Part shown: positions 32,132 through 39,646 of the stretch, piece after piece | Numbering within the stretch: position 1 is the first letter of the stretch | Layout: every line of letters starts with the position of its first letter | Assembly (NCBI GenBank): GCA_023249635.1 | Contig: JAHFCH010000033.1 | Coordinates: 1 to 40,249 of the forward strand | Origin: Fibrobacterota bacterium | GTDB taxonomy: Bacteria > Fibrobacterota > Fibrobacteria > UBA11236 | Length of the DNA: 40,249 bases | Direction of reading: 5' to 3' | Notes under the pieces: generated by a model | Seen by the model: the letters and a program-made list of their open reading frames with translations, nothing else | What the model was told of the DNA's origin: nothing | Databases searched by the model: none | Program-made: the position numbers and the translations under genes

Positions 32132-33358
32132 CTACGACGGGGTTTTTTCGGGGAGGTTCCGGGTAACAACGATCCCGATCAGCAGCGCTACCGCCAACAA
32201 TCCCGCCGCCAGGAGGAAGGGCGCGCCGGGATGCGGATCGGGACTATGCGATCCGATGAACCAGGCGAAGGTGGAAGTGAACAAGGTCGGGCCAATCATG
32301 CCGGAGACGCCGCGTATGCCGGCCAATGCGCCTTGCAGGCGTCCTTGCTCGGAGGGATCTACCCGTTGCGACATGAGGGCCTGGGCCGACGGACCGGCGA
32401 AACCCCATAAGGCGCCGAAAGGGATGCCCCAGTAGAAGAGCCCGGCGCGGGGAGCCAGGCCATAGATCGCGAATCCCATCGCGCCGCAGGCGAGGCCGAA
32501 CAACAAAGCCTTCCGCTCGCCGAGTTTCGCCACTCCCGGCCGTACCAGACCGCCCTGCACGATGGCGCTGCACACCCCGACGGCGGCCAAGGTATAGCCG
32601 ACCATGCGCGTGCCCCAGTGGAAACGGTAATCCGCGTACAGGACCCACATGCTGGGCAACACTTCATGGGCCAGGTAGGAGAAGAAGGCGACGGCCGCGA
32701 TGCCGAGCACCAGAGGGTGTTTGCGTAGCAGGGCGAATCCGCCCAAGGGATTGGCGCGCGACCAACTGACCGCCCCGCGCTTTTCCGCGGGCAAGGATTC
32801 GGGCAGGACGAACATTCCGTAAATCGCGTTAGCGAAGCTGAGCCCGGCCGCCACCCAGAAGGGCAGGCGCGGATCGAAGCTTCCCAACAGGCCTCCGAAT
32901 GCGGGGCCGATCACGAACCCCAGGCCGAAGGCGGCTCCCAGCATCCCGAACCCGGCCGCGCGCTTTTCCGGCGTGGTCACGTCCGCGATGTATGCGCTGG
33001 GGATGCTGAAGCTGGCCGCGCAAATGCCCGAAAGCGTTCGGCCCACGAACAGCCAACCCAAGGTGGGCGCAAGGGCCATCAGCACGTAGTCGGCGCCCAG
33101 CCCGAAATTCGAGAGCAGGATGGCGGGTCGGCGTCCGAAGCGATCGGAGAGCGCGCCCAGCACCGGGGCGAAGAAGAATTGCATGGCCGCGAAAATGGTC
33201 CCGAAAGTGCCATACACGGCCGCCGCCCGGGCCGAGTCCCCATCTTTGAATCCGAGGATGAGCTTGGGCAGCACCGGAATGGTGATGCCCAACGCCAGCA
33301 TGTCGAGAACGACCGTGACGAAGATGAAGGCGAGAGCGGCCTTGCGGGGTGGCTTCAT
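32132..33358 (-). CDS. MFS transporter, TetA-like (TCR/Tet family)
   Basis: A 408-residue inner-membrane protein with 12 predicted helices. Family markers are LDMLALGITIPVLPKL in helix 1 and motif A GALSDRFGRRPAIL between helices 2 and 3; GRTLSGICAAS follows in helix 4. Relatives export tetracycline or other drugs in exchange for protons, but many chromosomal members have unknown substrates, so drug resistance should not be assumed. The start overlaps the stop of the pyrophosphorylase gene by four bases (ATGA), so the two are translated together, which hints at a nucleotide-sugar-related or envelope role. No tetR-type regulator is adjacent. Confidence 0.88.
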   Translation of the reverse strand: MKPPRKAALAFIFVTVVLDMLALGITIPVLPKLILGFKDGDSARAAAVYGTFGTIFAAMQFFFAPVLGALSDRFGRRPAILLSNFGLGADYVLMALAPTLGWLFVGRTLSGICAASFSIPSAYIADVTTPEKRAAGFGMLGAAFGLGFVIGPAFGGLLGSFDPRLPFWVAAGLSFANAIYGMFVLPESLPAEKRGAVSWSRANPLGGFALLRKHPLVLGIAAVAFFSYLAHEVLPSMWVLYADYRFHWGTRMVGYTLAAVGVCSAIVQGGLVRPGVAKLGERKALLFGLACGAMGFAIYGLAPRAGLFYWGIPFGALWGFAGPSAQALMSQRVDPSEQGRLQGALAGIRGVSGMIGPTLFTSTFAWFIGSHSPDPHPGAPFLLAAGLLAVALLIGIVVTRNLPEKTPS

Positions 33359-34755
33359 GATACGTGGATGATGGGATTGCCCAATTGCGATCGGATGAGG
33401 GCGGTATTGATGCCTTCGCCGCCATATGAGGCGAGCGGGGAAATCTCCACCAACTTGCCGCGTAATTCATCTTCGCCGATTCCCGCGGCGATGGCCCATT
33501 TACGATGCAGGTCGAGCAGCAGGGCCCGGGCCGAAGCCGGGCTATCCACGCCGTCTTTGTTCTTGACCGGGGCGAACTCTTCTTCGCGGCTTACCAGCAA
33601 ACCCGCCATCGCTCCCGCCAAGGGGAAAAGGTCGAACATGAACAATTCGAACTTCCAGGCATTGGGCTTATCCGGGTTCGCCAGGGCGCCGGAAGCGTCG
33701 ACATGGGCGATTTTCTTATGGGCCACGTGGAAAGGCAGGGCCGCGGCCGCATGCTTCTCGAGAAACGCATGGGTGAACATATGCGTGGCGATGTTGGCGG
33801 AATCGTACCGGTAACGCCCGTCATCCCCTTTGGCGTAGATCATCTCTTCGGTCATCTCGGAGTATTCCAGCACCGAGGGCTTACCGCCGCGCAGGCAGAG
33901 GACGCCGACCTTCTCTTCCGGTTGCGCCTTGATCACGGCTTTGCTGGCGGCGGGATGGCCTTCGGCCAAGGCGAATCCCACGAAATGCGGATCGCAGACG
34001 CGCACCAGCGCGTTGTCGACGCCGTAGAAGAACACGTGCTCCACGCCGCGCCGCTTCATATCGTCCAGCGCTCCGCTTTTGGCGAGGGCCAGGAAGCAGC
34101 CGCCGTTGCCGTTCGGTCCCATGGACAAGCGTCCCTTGGAGGCCAAAAGCACCTTGCCGGCATCGTCCACCACCGCCATCTCGCCTTGCTTGAAGAAGAA
34201 CACGTCGCGTTCGGAGAGCCCGAAGAAGCGCCGGTCCTTGAAAAAGCCGGTGGTCTCGGCGTGGTTGTCCTCGCTGGTCATGATATACCAGGGGATGGTC
34301 TTGCCGGCTTGGCGGGAAAGCCTTAGGATGCGCTCGGCCTGCAATTGAAACAGGGATTTGCGGGAGGGAAGCCCGATGTCGAATATGCCTTTGGGCCCGT
34401 TATGGCCCAAGCGCGTGCCCTGGCCACCCGCAACGAGGAACGCGGCCACCTTGCCTTCGCGCAAGGCGCGCATGCCCTGGTTCGCGTACGCGGCGCGCTC
34501 GGCGATGGGGAATCCGTCCCAGGGCTTGGCGCGCAAGGGGGTGATGGGCCCCTCGTCAGCGGCGGGGCCTGAGCCATGGCTGACCACCAGATCGCGATGG
34601 AGGGCGGCGAGTTGCTCGAAATCCACGGAGAGAACCTGCTCGGCCAGCGTGTCTTTTTCCGCGGGATTGAGTTCTTCCCAATAACGGAACAGATGGGATT
34701 GTCCATGGCGGGAAGCGCGCTCGCGCGCCTGCGACTGTGTTGCGGTATCCGGCAT
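33355..34755 (-). CDS. UTP-hexose-1-phosphate uridylyltransferase, UAP1-like (UDPGP family)
   Basis: A 466-residue enzyme of the eukaryote-type UDP-sugar pyrophosphorylase family, which joins UTP and GlcNAc-1-phosphate (or a related sugar phosphate) to form the UDP-sugar. The nucleotide loop is LVAGGQGTRLGHNGPKG (107-123), where the canonical Leu-x2-Gly-Gly-x-Gly-Thr-x-Leu pattern holds. Also present are MTSEDN, a PNGNGG substrate loop, FYGVDNALV and a VLEYSEM motif, all in UAP1 order. It differs from GlmU, the usual bacterial enzyme, in fold subgroup and lacks an acetyltransferase domain. UDP-GlcNAc would feed MurA and MurG, which fits mraY nearby. A GAGGAG lies about 12 bases before the ATG. 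It is coupled to the MFS gene downstream. Confidence 0.85.
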   Translation of the reverse strand: MPDTATQSQARERASRHGQSHLFRYWEELNPAEKDTLAEQVLSVDFEQLAALHRDLVVSHGSGPAADEGPITPLRAKPWDGFPIAERAAYANQGMRALREGKVAAFLVAGGQGTRLGHNGPKGIFDIGLPSRKSLFQLQAERILRLSRQAGKTIPWYIMTSEDNHAETTGFFKDRRFFGLSERDVFFFKQGEMAVVDDAGKVLLASKGRLSMGPNGNGGCFLALAKSGALDDMKRRGVEHVFFYGVDNALVRVCDPHFVGFALAEGHPAASKAVIKAQPEEKVGVLCLRGGKPSVLEYSEMTEEMIYAKGDDGRYRYDSANIATHMFTHAFLEKHAAAALPFHVAHKKIAHVDASGALANPDKPNAWKFELFMFDLFPLAGAMAGLLVSREEEFAPVKNKDGVDSPASARALLLDLHRKWAIAAGIGEDELRGKLVEISPLASYGGEGINTALIRSQLGNPIIHVS

Positions 34756-34833
34756 CGGACCTGTATTCTCCTCGCTTGTCCTGGACCCTGGGCGCGGGGG
34801 CGTCCGGGGGTCAGGGAAAGATAAGATTTTCCT

Positions 34834-34904
34834 CCGTAACCGCGGGACAGGAAGGCCGCCGGGCCCGTATGGACGGGGGCTGCGGGCCGGGTCGGCGGTT
34901 ACGG
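34834..34904. repeat. 10-bp-arm inverted repeat between mraY and the UAP1-like gene
   Basis: CCGTAACCGC at 34834-34843 and GCGGTTACGG at 34895-34904 are perfect inverted copies 51 bases apart. They lie past the mraY stop (34913, minus) and upstream of the UAP1-like start. The minus strand continues into AGGAAAATCTTATCTTT, which is not a clean T-run. The pair could mark the end of the mraY operon or a two-site operator for the next gene. Confidence 0.45.
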
Positions 34905-34912
34905 TTCCGTTC

Positions 34913-36064
34913 CTATCTGACTTTGAAGAAGATCAGGCTACCGATAATCAGGGCGAGTAAGCTCACCAGATGGAAGCGCCAGATGATCTTGGAGTTGAGC
35001 GCCTGGCCGGAGTCGAACCGCTCCTTCCATTTGAGTTGGTAATGGTGATGCAATGGGGCCCGCAGGAACAATCGCCGCCCGGTCCTATCCTTGCCGAAAC
35101 GTTTGGTGAACTTGAAGCCGGTGATTTGCAGTAATACGGACAGGGCCTCGGCCAGAAACACGCCGCCCACGATGGGCAGGAACAGTTCAATCTTCAGTAG
35201 CACGAACATCATGCCGATGGCGCCGCCGAAACCAATGGACCCGGCATCGCCCATGTAGATCTCGGCCGGGGGGCTGTTGTACCACAGGTAGGCCAGCATG
35301 GCGCCCACGGTGGCGGTGCAGATGGGGAAGAGTTCGTCGCCTCCGGGGATGTGCGGGATCAGGAAATACTTGGCGAAGATGGCGTTGCCCGAAATGTAAG
35401 CCACCATGCCCGCAAACAGCGAGGTGGTGATGATGGGGACCGAAACCAGGGAGTCCAGGCCGTCGGTGAAATTGGCGCCGTTGGCGCTGGAGGTGGTCAC
35501 CATGCAGATGAGCAGGATGAAGGCCCAGTTGGGAAGATGCGGGAACCATACCTCCGGCTTCACGAAGGGCATGGTCAGGTGCCCGGAGAGGCCGGGAATG
35601 AACTTGTAGGCGAACACGGCCACCAGCAGGGAGAACAGGAAGTACAGGAAAAGCCGCAACCGGGCAGAGATGCCGTCGGCCTTGGCCTGGTAATCGGCCT
35701 TGGTGATTTTGCCCTGGTTGACCAGACGCTTGTTGTGGATTTTCATGACATCGTCGATGCCGCCGATGGTGGCGTAGGCCAGCAGGATCAGCAGGGCCGA
35801 AATGGAATACGCGTTCAACTTGGCGAAGCACAGCGACGCGGCCAGCACCGAGGCCACCAACAGCATACCCCCCATGATGGGCGGGGCCTTCTTTTTGCCT
35901 TGATCGAAATCCGAGGTCGCGTCCTGCTTGTTCAGGAAGCGGATCCAATGCGGCATCAGCAGGAACACCAGCAGCGAAGCGAAGAGGGAAGCCGCGCCGG
36001 CGCGGAACAAGCGGTCCTCGAAAAGGGCGTAATGGGTCAAGGAGAAGAGGTATTGGGAGAGCAT
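34913..36064 (-). CDS. mraY: Phospho-N-acetylmuramoyl-pentapeptide-transferase MraY
   Basis: A 383-residue polytopic inner-membrane enzyme that transfers phospho-MurNAc-pentapeptide to undecaprenyl phosphate, making lipid I. Diagnostic motifs are KKKAPPIMGG (57-66), GGIDD with Asp104-Asp105, NFTDGLD (198-204), AEIYMGDAGS (268-276) and APLHHHYQ (336-343). It is about 23 residues longer than E. coli MraY, partly from an insertion (KERFDSGQALNS) after the His motif. The HHH motif and insertion pattern separate it from WecA. Its ATG overlaps the stop of the SDR gene by one base. mraY usually sits in the division and cell wall cluster; here it ends an operon with aromatic biosynthesis genes. Confidence 0.95.
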   Translation of the reverse strand: MLSQYLFSLTHYALFEDRLFRAGAASLFASLLVFLLMPHWIRFLNKQDATSDFDQGKKKAPPIMGGMLLVASVLAASLCFAKLNAYSISALLILLAYATIGGIDDVMKIHNKRLVNQGKITKADYQAKADGISARLRLFLYFLFSLLVAVFAYKFIPGLSGHLTMPFVKPEVWFPHLPNWAFILLICMVTTSSANGANFTDGLDSLVSVPIITTSLFAGMVAYISGNAIFAKYFLIPHIPGGDELFPICTATVGAMLAYLWYNSPPAEIYMGDAGSIGFGGAIGMMFVLLKIELFLPIVGGVFLAEALSVLLQITGFKFTKRFGKDRTGRRLFLRAPLHHHYQLKWKERFDSGQALNSKIIWRFHLVSLLALIIGSLIFFKVR

Positions 36065-37032
36065 CAGGCCGGTGTCCCTTTCGCCTGCAGGCGCGTTTTT
36101 ATTTCGCTGTACAAATCCTTAAGCGAGTCTTCGATCGAGATGATCGGTTTCCATCCCGTCAGGCTCATGATTTTCTCTGGCGAACCCACCAAAAGGGGAA
36201 TATCGATGGCGCGCTCGAGGGCGGGATCGATACGGGTCTCGATGGGGCAGCCGGAGAGGCCGATCAGGTAATGCACCAGATCGCGGATGGTGCGGGCCTT
36301 GCCCGAGCAGACGTTGTATACCTCGCCGGAATTGGCCCGCTTGGCCAGCATGGCGATGGCGCGCGCCTGGTCGCGCACGTCCAGGTAGTCCCTGGAAACG
36401 TCCAGGTTACCCGTGTAGATGGCGGTCTCGCCATCGTACATCTCGATGGTGGCGATCTGGGCCGCCACCGATGGCAGCACGAACTTCTTCTCCTGGTACG
36501 GGCCGGTGGAGCTGAAGGGCCGCACGGTCACGATGTCCAGGTTGTGCGCGGAAATGTATTGCTTGGCCAGCAATTCGCAGGAAGCCATTGCCGTGGCGTA
36601 GGGGGTGAAGGGGATGGCCGGATCCGTCTCGCGGTGGATGATGTCCACGATGCCGCGGCCGGCCCCGTAGATTTCCGATGAGCTTACCAGCAGCACGCGC
36701 GCCTTGGGAACCGTAAGGCGCACGGCTTCGAACAGGTTCTGCGTTCCCAGGATCAGGAACTGCAAAATGGCGTTGGGCTTGATCTGGGAGGTTCCCAGGT
36801 TGAACCCCTGGGAAACCATATGGTAAATCTCGGTGGGACGATGCTCGCCGAGCACGGCCACCAGGTTCTTGAAATCCAACAGATCGCCGGTGATGTAGGT
36901 GACGTGCTGCAAGGTGCAATGCGGTTCCGGATCGTCCCCAGAATAGGAAACCAGGTCGCCCTTCCCGTGGGACAACAGGCTGAGCAGATGATAGCCCAGG
37001 CAACAGGTGCCCCCGGAAAGGAAGATGCTCAT
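36064..37032 (-). CDS. NAD-dependent epimerase/dehydratase-like SDR lacking the catalytic Lys
   Basis: A 322-residue extended SDR from the ATG at 37032, whose ATGA overlaps the aroK-aroB stop. Relatives include GDP-mannose 4,6-dehydratase and UDP-sugar epimerases, suggested by YHMVSQ, LLVSSSEIYG, VRPFSSTGP and SRDYLDVRDQARA. Two unusual points: the Gly-rich loop reads SGGTCCLGYHL, with Cys where the second Gly of TGGTGFLG belongs, and the catalytic YxxxK reads YATAM (Tyr145, Met149), confirmed on the nucleotide sequence as TAC GCC ACG GCA ATG. The next Lys is eight residues further on (Lys157), too far for the usual role. It may be a sugar-nucleotide-binding protein without classical activity. 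It sits between aroKB and mraY. Confidence 0.82.
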   Translation of the reverse strand: MSIFLSGGTCCLGYHLLSLLSHGKGDLVSYSGDDPEPHCTLQHVTYITGDLLDFKNLVAVLGEHRPTEIYHMVSQGFNLGTSQIKPNAILQFLILGTQNLFEAVRLTVPKARVLLVSSSEIYGAGRGIVDIIHRETDPAIPFTPYATAMASCELLAKQYISAHNLDIVTVRPFSSTGPYQEKKFVLPSVAAQIATIEMYDGETAIYTGNLDVSRDYLDVRDQARAIAMLAKRANSGEVYNVCSGKARTIRDLVHYLIGLSGCPIETRIDPALERAIDIPLLVGSPEKIMSLTGWKPIISIEDSLKDLYSEIKTRLQAKGTPA

Positions 37033-38681
37033 GCCCCGCTCCCGGGGCCGGTATCGCTGCGCGCGCAACCCAACGCGCGCAACACGGTCTCCTTGGGCAC
37101 GTCCTTGACCGGCACCACTTCGCCCAGGCGGGTAGGCAGGATGTACACCCTGCTGCCGGCATCCACCTTCTTGTCCAGGCCCATCGCGTCCCAGGCCTTC
37201 TGCTCGTCGAGGCGACGGGGGAAAACCTTCGGCATCCCGAGCTTATCGAGCAAGGCGTTCTGGCGCCGTTCCGCGTCTTCCGGGAACATGCCCAGCAGCA
37301 CGGCCAGGCGCGCGGCCACGCGCATGCCCAGGGCCACGGCTAAACCGTGGGGCAGCAAACCGTACCCGCCCAAAACCTCGAAGGCGTGGCCGAAGGTATG
37401 GCCGTAATTAAGGATGGCGCGCACGCCGGCGGCGGTCTCGCGCTCGTCCTTGCCGACCACATCCGCCTTGATCGCGCACGAGCGTACCACGATTTCGCGC
37501 AGGTATTCCGGCTTCCGCGCCAAGATCCCTTCCGCGTTCGTTTCCAGGTAGGCGAAGAAGCCTTCGTCGCGGATCACGCCGTACTTCACCACTTCGGCCA
37601 TGCCGGCCAGGAATTCCACATCCGGCAAGGTCGAAAGCGCATCGAGGCTGATGGCCACGGCCTTGGGCTGGTAGAAGGCCCCGAGCATGTTTTTGCCCAG
37701 AGGATGGTTCACGGCCGTTTTGCCCCCGACGCTGCTATCCACCATGGAAAGCAGGGTGGTGGGCGCTTGGATGAAATCGACCCCGCGCATGTATACGGCC
37801 GCCGCGAATCCCGCCATGTCGCCCACCACTCCGCCGCCGAAGGCCACCACCGTGGTCTTGCGCGGGTATTGGTGCCGCAGCATGAAGGTGAACAACTTGT
37901 TCAGCGACTTCAGGTTCTTCTCTTCCTCGCCGGGCTTGAAGAAGAAGATGCGCGCATCGCCGAGGCAGCCGCGTAATTGCTCGAGCATGCGCTTCTGGTG
38001 CAGCTTGAGATTGGTATCGGTGACGATCAGGAAACGCGGCGGGCAGTCGGCCTTGGCGGCGATGGAATCCATGTGCCCGGCCAGATCGGCTTCCACGTAG
38101 ATGGGATAGCTGCGCTCCGCGAGTTCCACCCGCAGGGGTTGCAACTCTTCCACTTGCAGACGATGAATGATACGGCGGGTCAGAACATGGTGCGGCACCT
38201 TCTCGTCCGATTCGAAATGCAGATCGGCCATGGCGTACAGGGGCTTGCGGGCGTCCAGCAATTCCTTGATCTTCGCCATCTTGGCATCATCGTCCAGCCC
38301 GGCCAGCAAGGGCCGCGAGCCTTCCTTGCGGTTCACGCGCTCCAGGATCACTTCCGGCGAGGCGAACAGCCCCACCAGCACGCCGCTCGAGCGGATGATG
38401 GCGATGGCCTCGGGATTGACCAGGGTACCGCCGCCCAAGGAAGCTACCAGCGGGCCCTGCCCGGAGAGCTCCTGCAGGGCCTCCACTTCCAGGCGGCGGA
38501 AAGCGGGTTCGCCATCCTCGGCGAAGATCCGGGGAATGGTCTTGCCGGTCTTCTCTTCGATCACCTTGTCCAGGTCGAAGAATTTCCACCCCAGGGACGC
38601 GGCCGTCAGGGATCCGATGCGGCTCTTGCCCGAGGCCATGAACCCGGTGAACCAGATATTGCGCTTGAGGGGTAGGCTCAT
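37029..38681 (-). CDS. aroKB: Bifunctional shikimate kinase / 3-dehydroquinate synthase (AroK-AroB fusion)
   Basis: A 550-residue fusion. The kinase (about 1-175) phosphorylates shikimate: Walker A GFMASGKS (13-20), DLDKVIEE for the shikimate Asp, and SLGGGTL. The synthase (about 180-535) makes 3-dehydroquinate from DAHP using NAD and zinc: FGGGVVGDMAGF, MVDSSVGGKTAVNHPLGKN, AEVVKYG (Glu ligand) and NYGHTFGHAFE (His ligands). Both active sites look intact. The order AroK-AroB is known in other bacteria, including Thermotoga. The first and fifth steps of the common pathway are thus joined, with aroE (step four) just upstream, four bases away. The start has no clear ribosome binding site, so it probably depends on coupling to aroE. 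Confidence 0.95.
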   Translation of the reverse strand: MSLPLKRNIWFTGFMASGKSRIGSLTAASLGWKFFDLDKVIEEKTGKTIPRIFAEDGEPAFRRLEVEALQELSGQGPLVASLGGGTLVNPEAIAIIRSSGVLVGLFASPEVILERVNRKEGSRPLLAGLDDDAKMAKIKELLDARKPLYAMADLHFESDEKVPHHVLTRRIIHRLQVEELQPLRVELAERSYPIYVEADLAGHMDSIAAKADCPPRFLIVTDTNLKLHQKRMLEQLRGCLGDARIFFFKPGEEEKNLKSLNKLFTFMLRHQYPRKTTVVAFGGGVVGDMAGFAAAVYMRGVDFIQAPTTLLSMVDSSVGGKTAVNHPLGKNMLGAFYQPKAVAISLDALSTLPDVEFLAGMAEVVKYGVIRDEGFFAYLETNAEGILARKPEYLREIVVRSCAIKADVVGKDERETAAGVRAILNYGHTFGHAFEVLGGYGLLPHGLAVALGMRVAARLAVLLGMFPEDAERRQNALLDKLGMPKVFPRRLDEQKAWDAMGLDKKVDAGSRVYILPTRLGEVVPVKDVPKETVLRALGCARSDTGPGSGA

Positions 38682-38685
38682 CGGA

Positions 38686-39642
38686 TCACGGATCGTCCGC
38701 TACGGCCCGGCCCGCGGCGGGAATGCCTGGGGAGGTTGGCCGTCCCGGCGCCCGCGGTTCCCCGATGCCGCGCGCCAGCTTGGCTCGCGCTCCGGTATAG
38801 TAAGCCTCGGCATCCGGTTTGATCCCGGTCCAGAATTCGAAGGAACCTCGGCCCTGATGCACCAGCATGCCCAGCCCGCCCACGGTCTTCAGGCCTTTGG
38901 CCGCCGCGTCGCGCAGCAGGCGCGTCCGCTCCGGAGCATAAACGATATCGTATACCACCTGCCCCGTTACCAAATCCTCCGGGAGCAGCGGGCTCACTTC
39001 CACGTTGGGGTGCATGCCCACGGGAGTGGTATTCACCACCACGTCCACGCTGTCTTTCACGGTATGGTAATCCGACAACGCGATGACCTCCGGCGCCGAG
39101 AGGGCGCCGCCCGATCCCAGCCCCAGGCGATCGGTGATTTCCGAGGCCAAGGCCTGGGATTTCTTCACGTCGCGGGCCACCAGCACCACGCTCTTGGGCC
39201 GGTCCTGCATCAACAGTGCGTAGGCGATGGTTCGGGCCGATCCGCCGTTGCCGAGAATGGCCACCGTCTGCCCGATGAAACTGTGCCCATGCTCGCGGTA
39301 GCATTCCAGGAACCCTTCCGGGTCCGTGGTCGTCCCGATCAGGCGGCCGCCTTCGTTCAGAATGGTATTCACCGCGCCGATGACGCGGGAAATCTCGGTA
39401 ACGTCGTCCAGTAGGGGGAGTACCGCTTGCTTATGCGGCAAGGTCACGTTGGCGCCGCGAAAGTTGAATACCCGTATCGCGTCCAAGGCGGTCTTCAGGC
39501 CTTCGGCGGGCACGCGCAAAGGCACGTACGCGAAGTCCAAACCGTAATGCTCGAACGCGGGATTATGCATCGCCGGCGAAAGCGAATGGGCAACGGGATC
39601 CCCCAAGAGGGCGATAAGGCGAGTGGTACCTAGGATTTCCAT
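38686..39642 (-). CDS. aroE: Shikimate dehydrogenase (NADP+)
   Basis: A 318-residue AroE that reduces 3-dehydroshikimate to shikimate. The substrate domain has DPVAHSLSPAMHN (Ser20, Ser22), NVTLPHK with catalytic Lys71, and GAVNTI (Asn92). The cofactor loop is LGNGGSART (130-138), then VARD. In the usual NTDG motif this protein has TTDP (catalytic Asp107 kept, Gly109-equivalent changed to Pro). About 30 Gly/Pro/Ala-rich residues extend the C-terminus beyond the family norm. It lies four bases upstream of aroKB and four bases downstream of the BatA-like gene, so it is inside the operon. Confidence 0.93.
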   Translation of the reverse strand: MEILGTTRLIALLGDPVAHSLSPAMHNPAFEHYGLDFAYVPLRVPAEGLKTALDAIRVFNFRGANVTLPHKQAVLPLLDDVTEISRVIGAVNTILNEGGRLIGTTTDPEGFLECYREHGHSFIGQTVAILGNGGSARTIAYALLMQDRPKSVVLVARDVKKSQALASEITDRLGLGSGGALSAPEVIALSDYHTVKDSVDVVVNTTPVGMHPNVEVSPLLPEDLVTGQVVYDIVYAPERTRLLRDAAAKGLKTVGGLGMLVHQGRGSFEFWTGIKPDAEAYYTGARAKLARGIGEPRAPGRPTSPGIPAAGRAVADDP

Positions 39643-39646
39643 GAGG

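Noticed and set aside
32132-33358. Call as a tetracycline resistance gene
   Set aside because: Only the family is supported; no tetR-like partner is present, and the gene is coupled to a UDP-sugar enzyme.
34834-34904. Intrinsic terminator for mraY
   Set aside because: The arms are 51 bases apart and no T-run follows on the minus strand.
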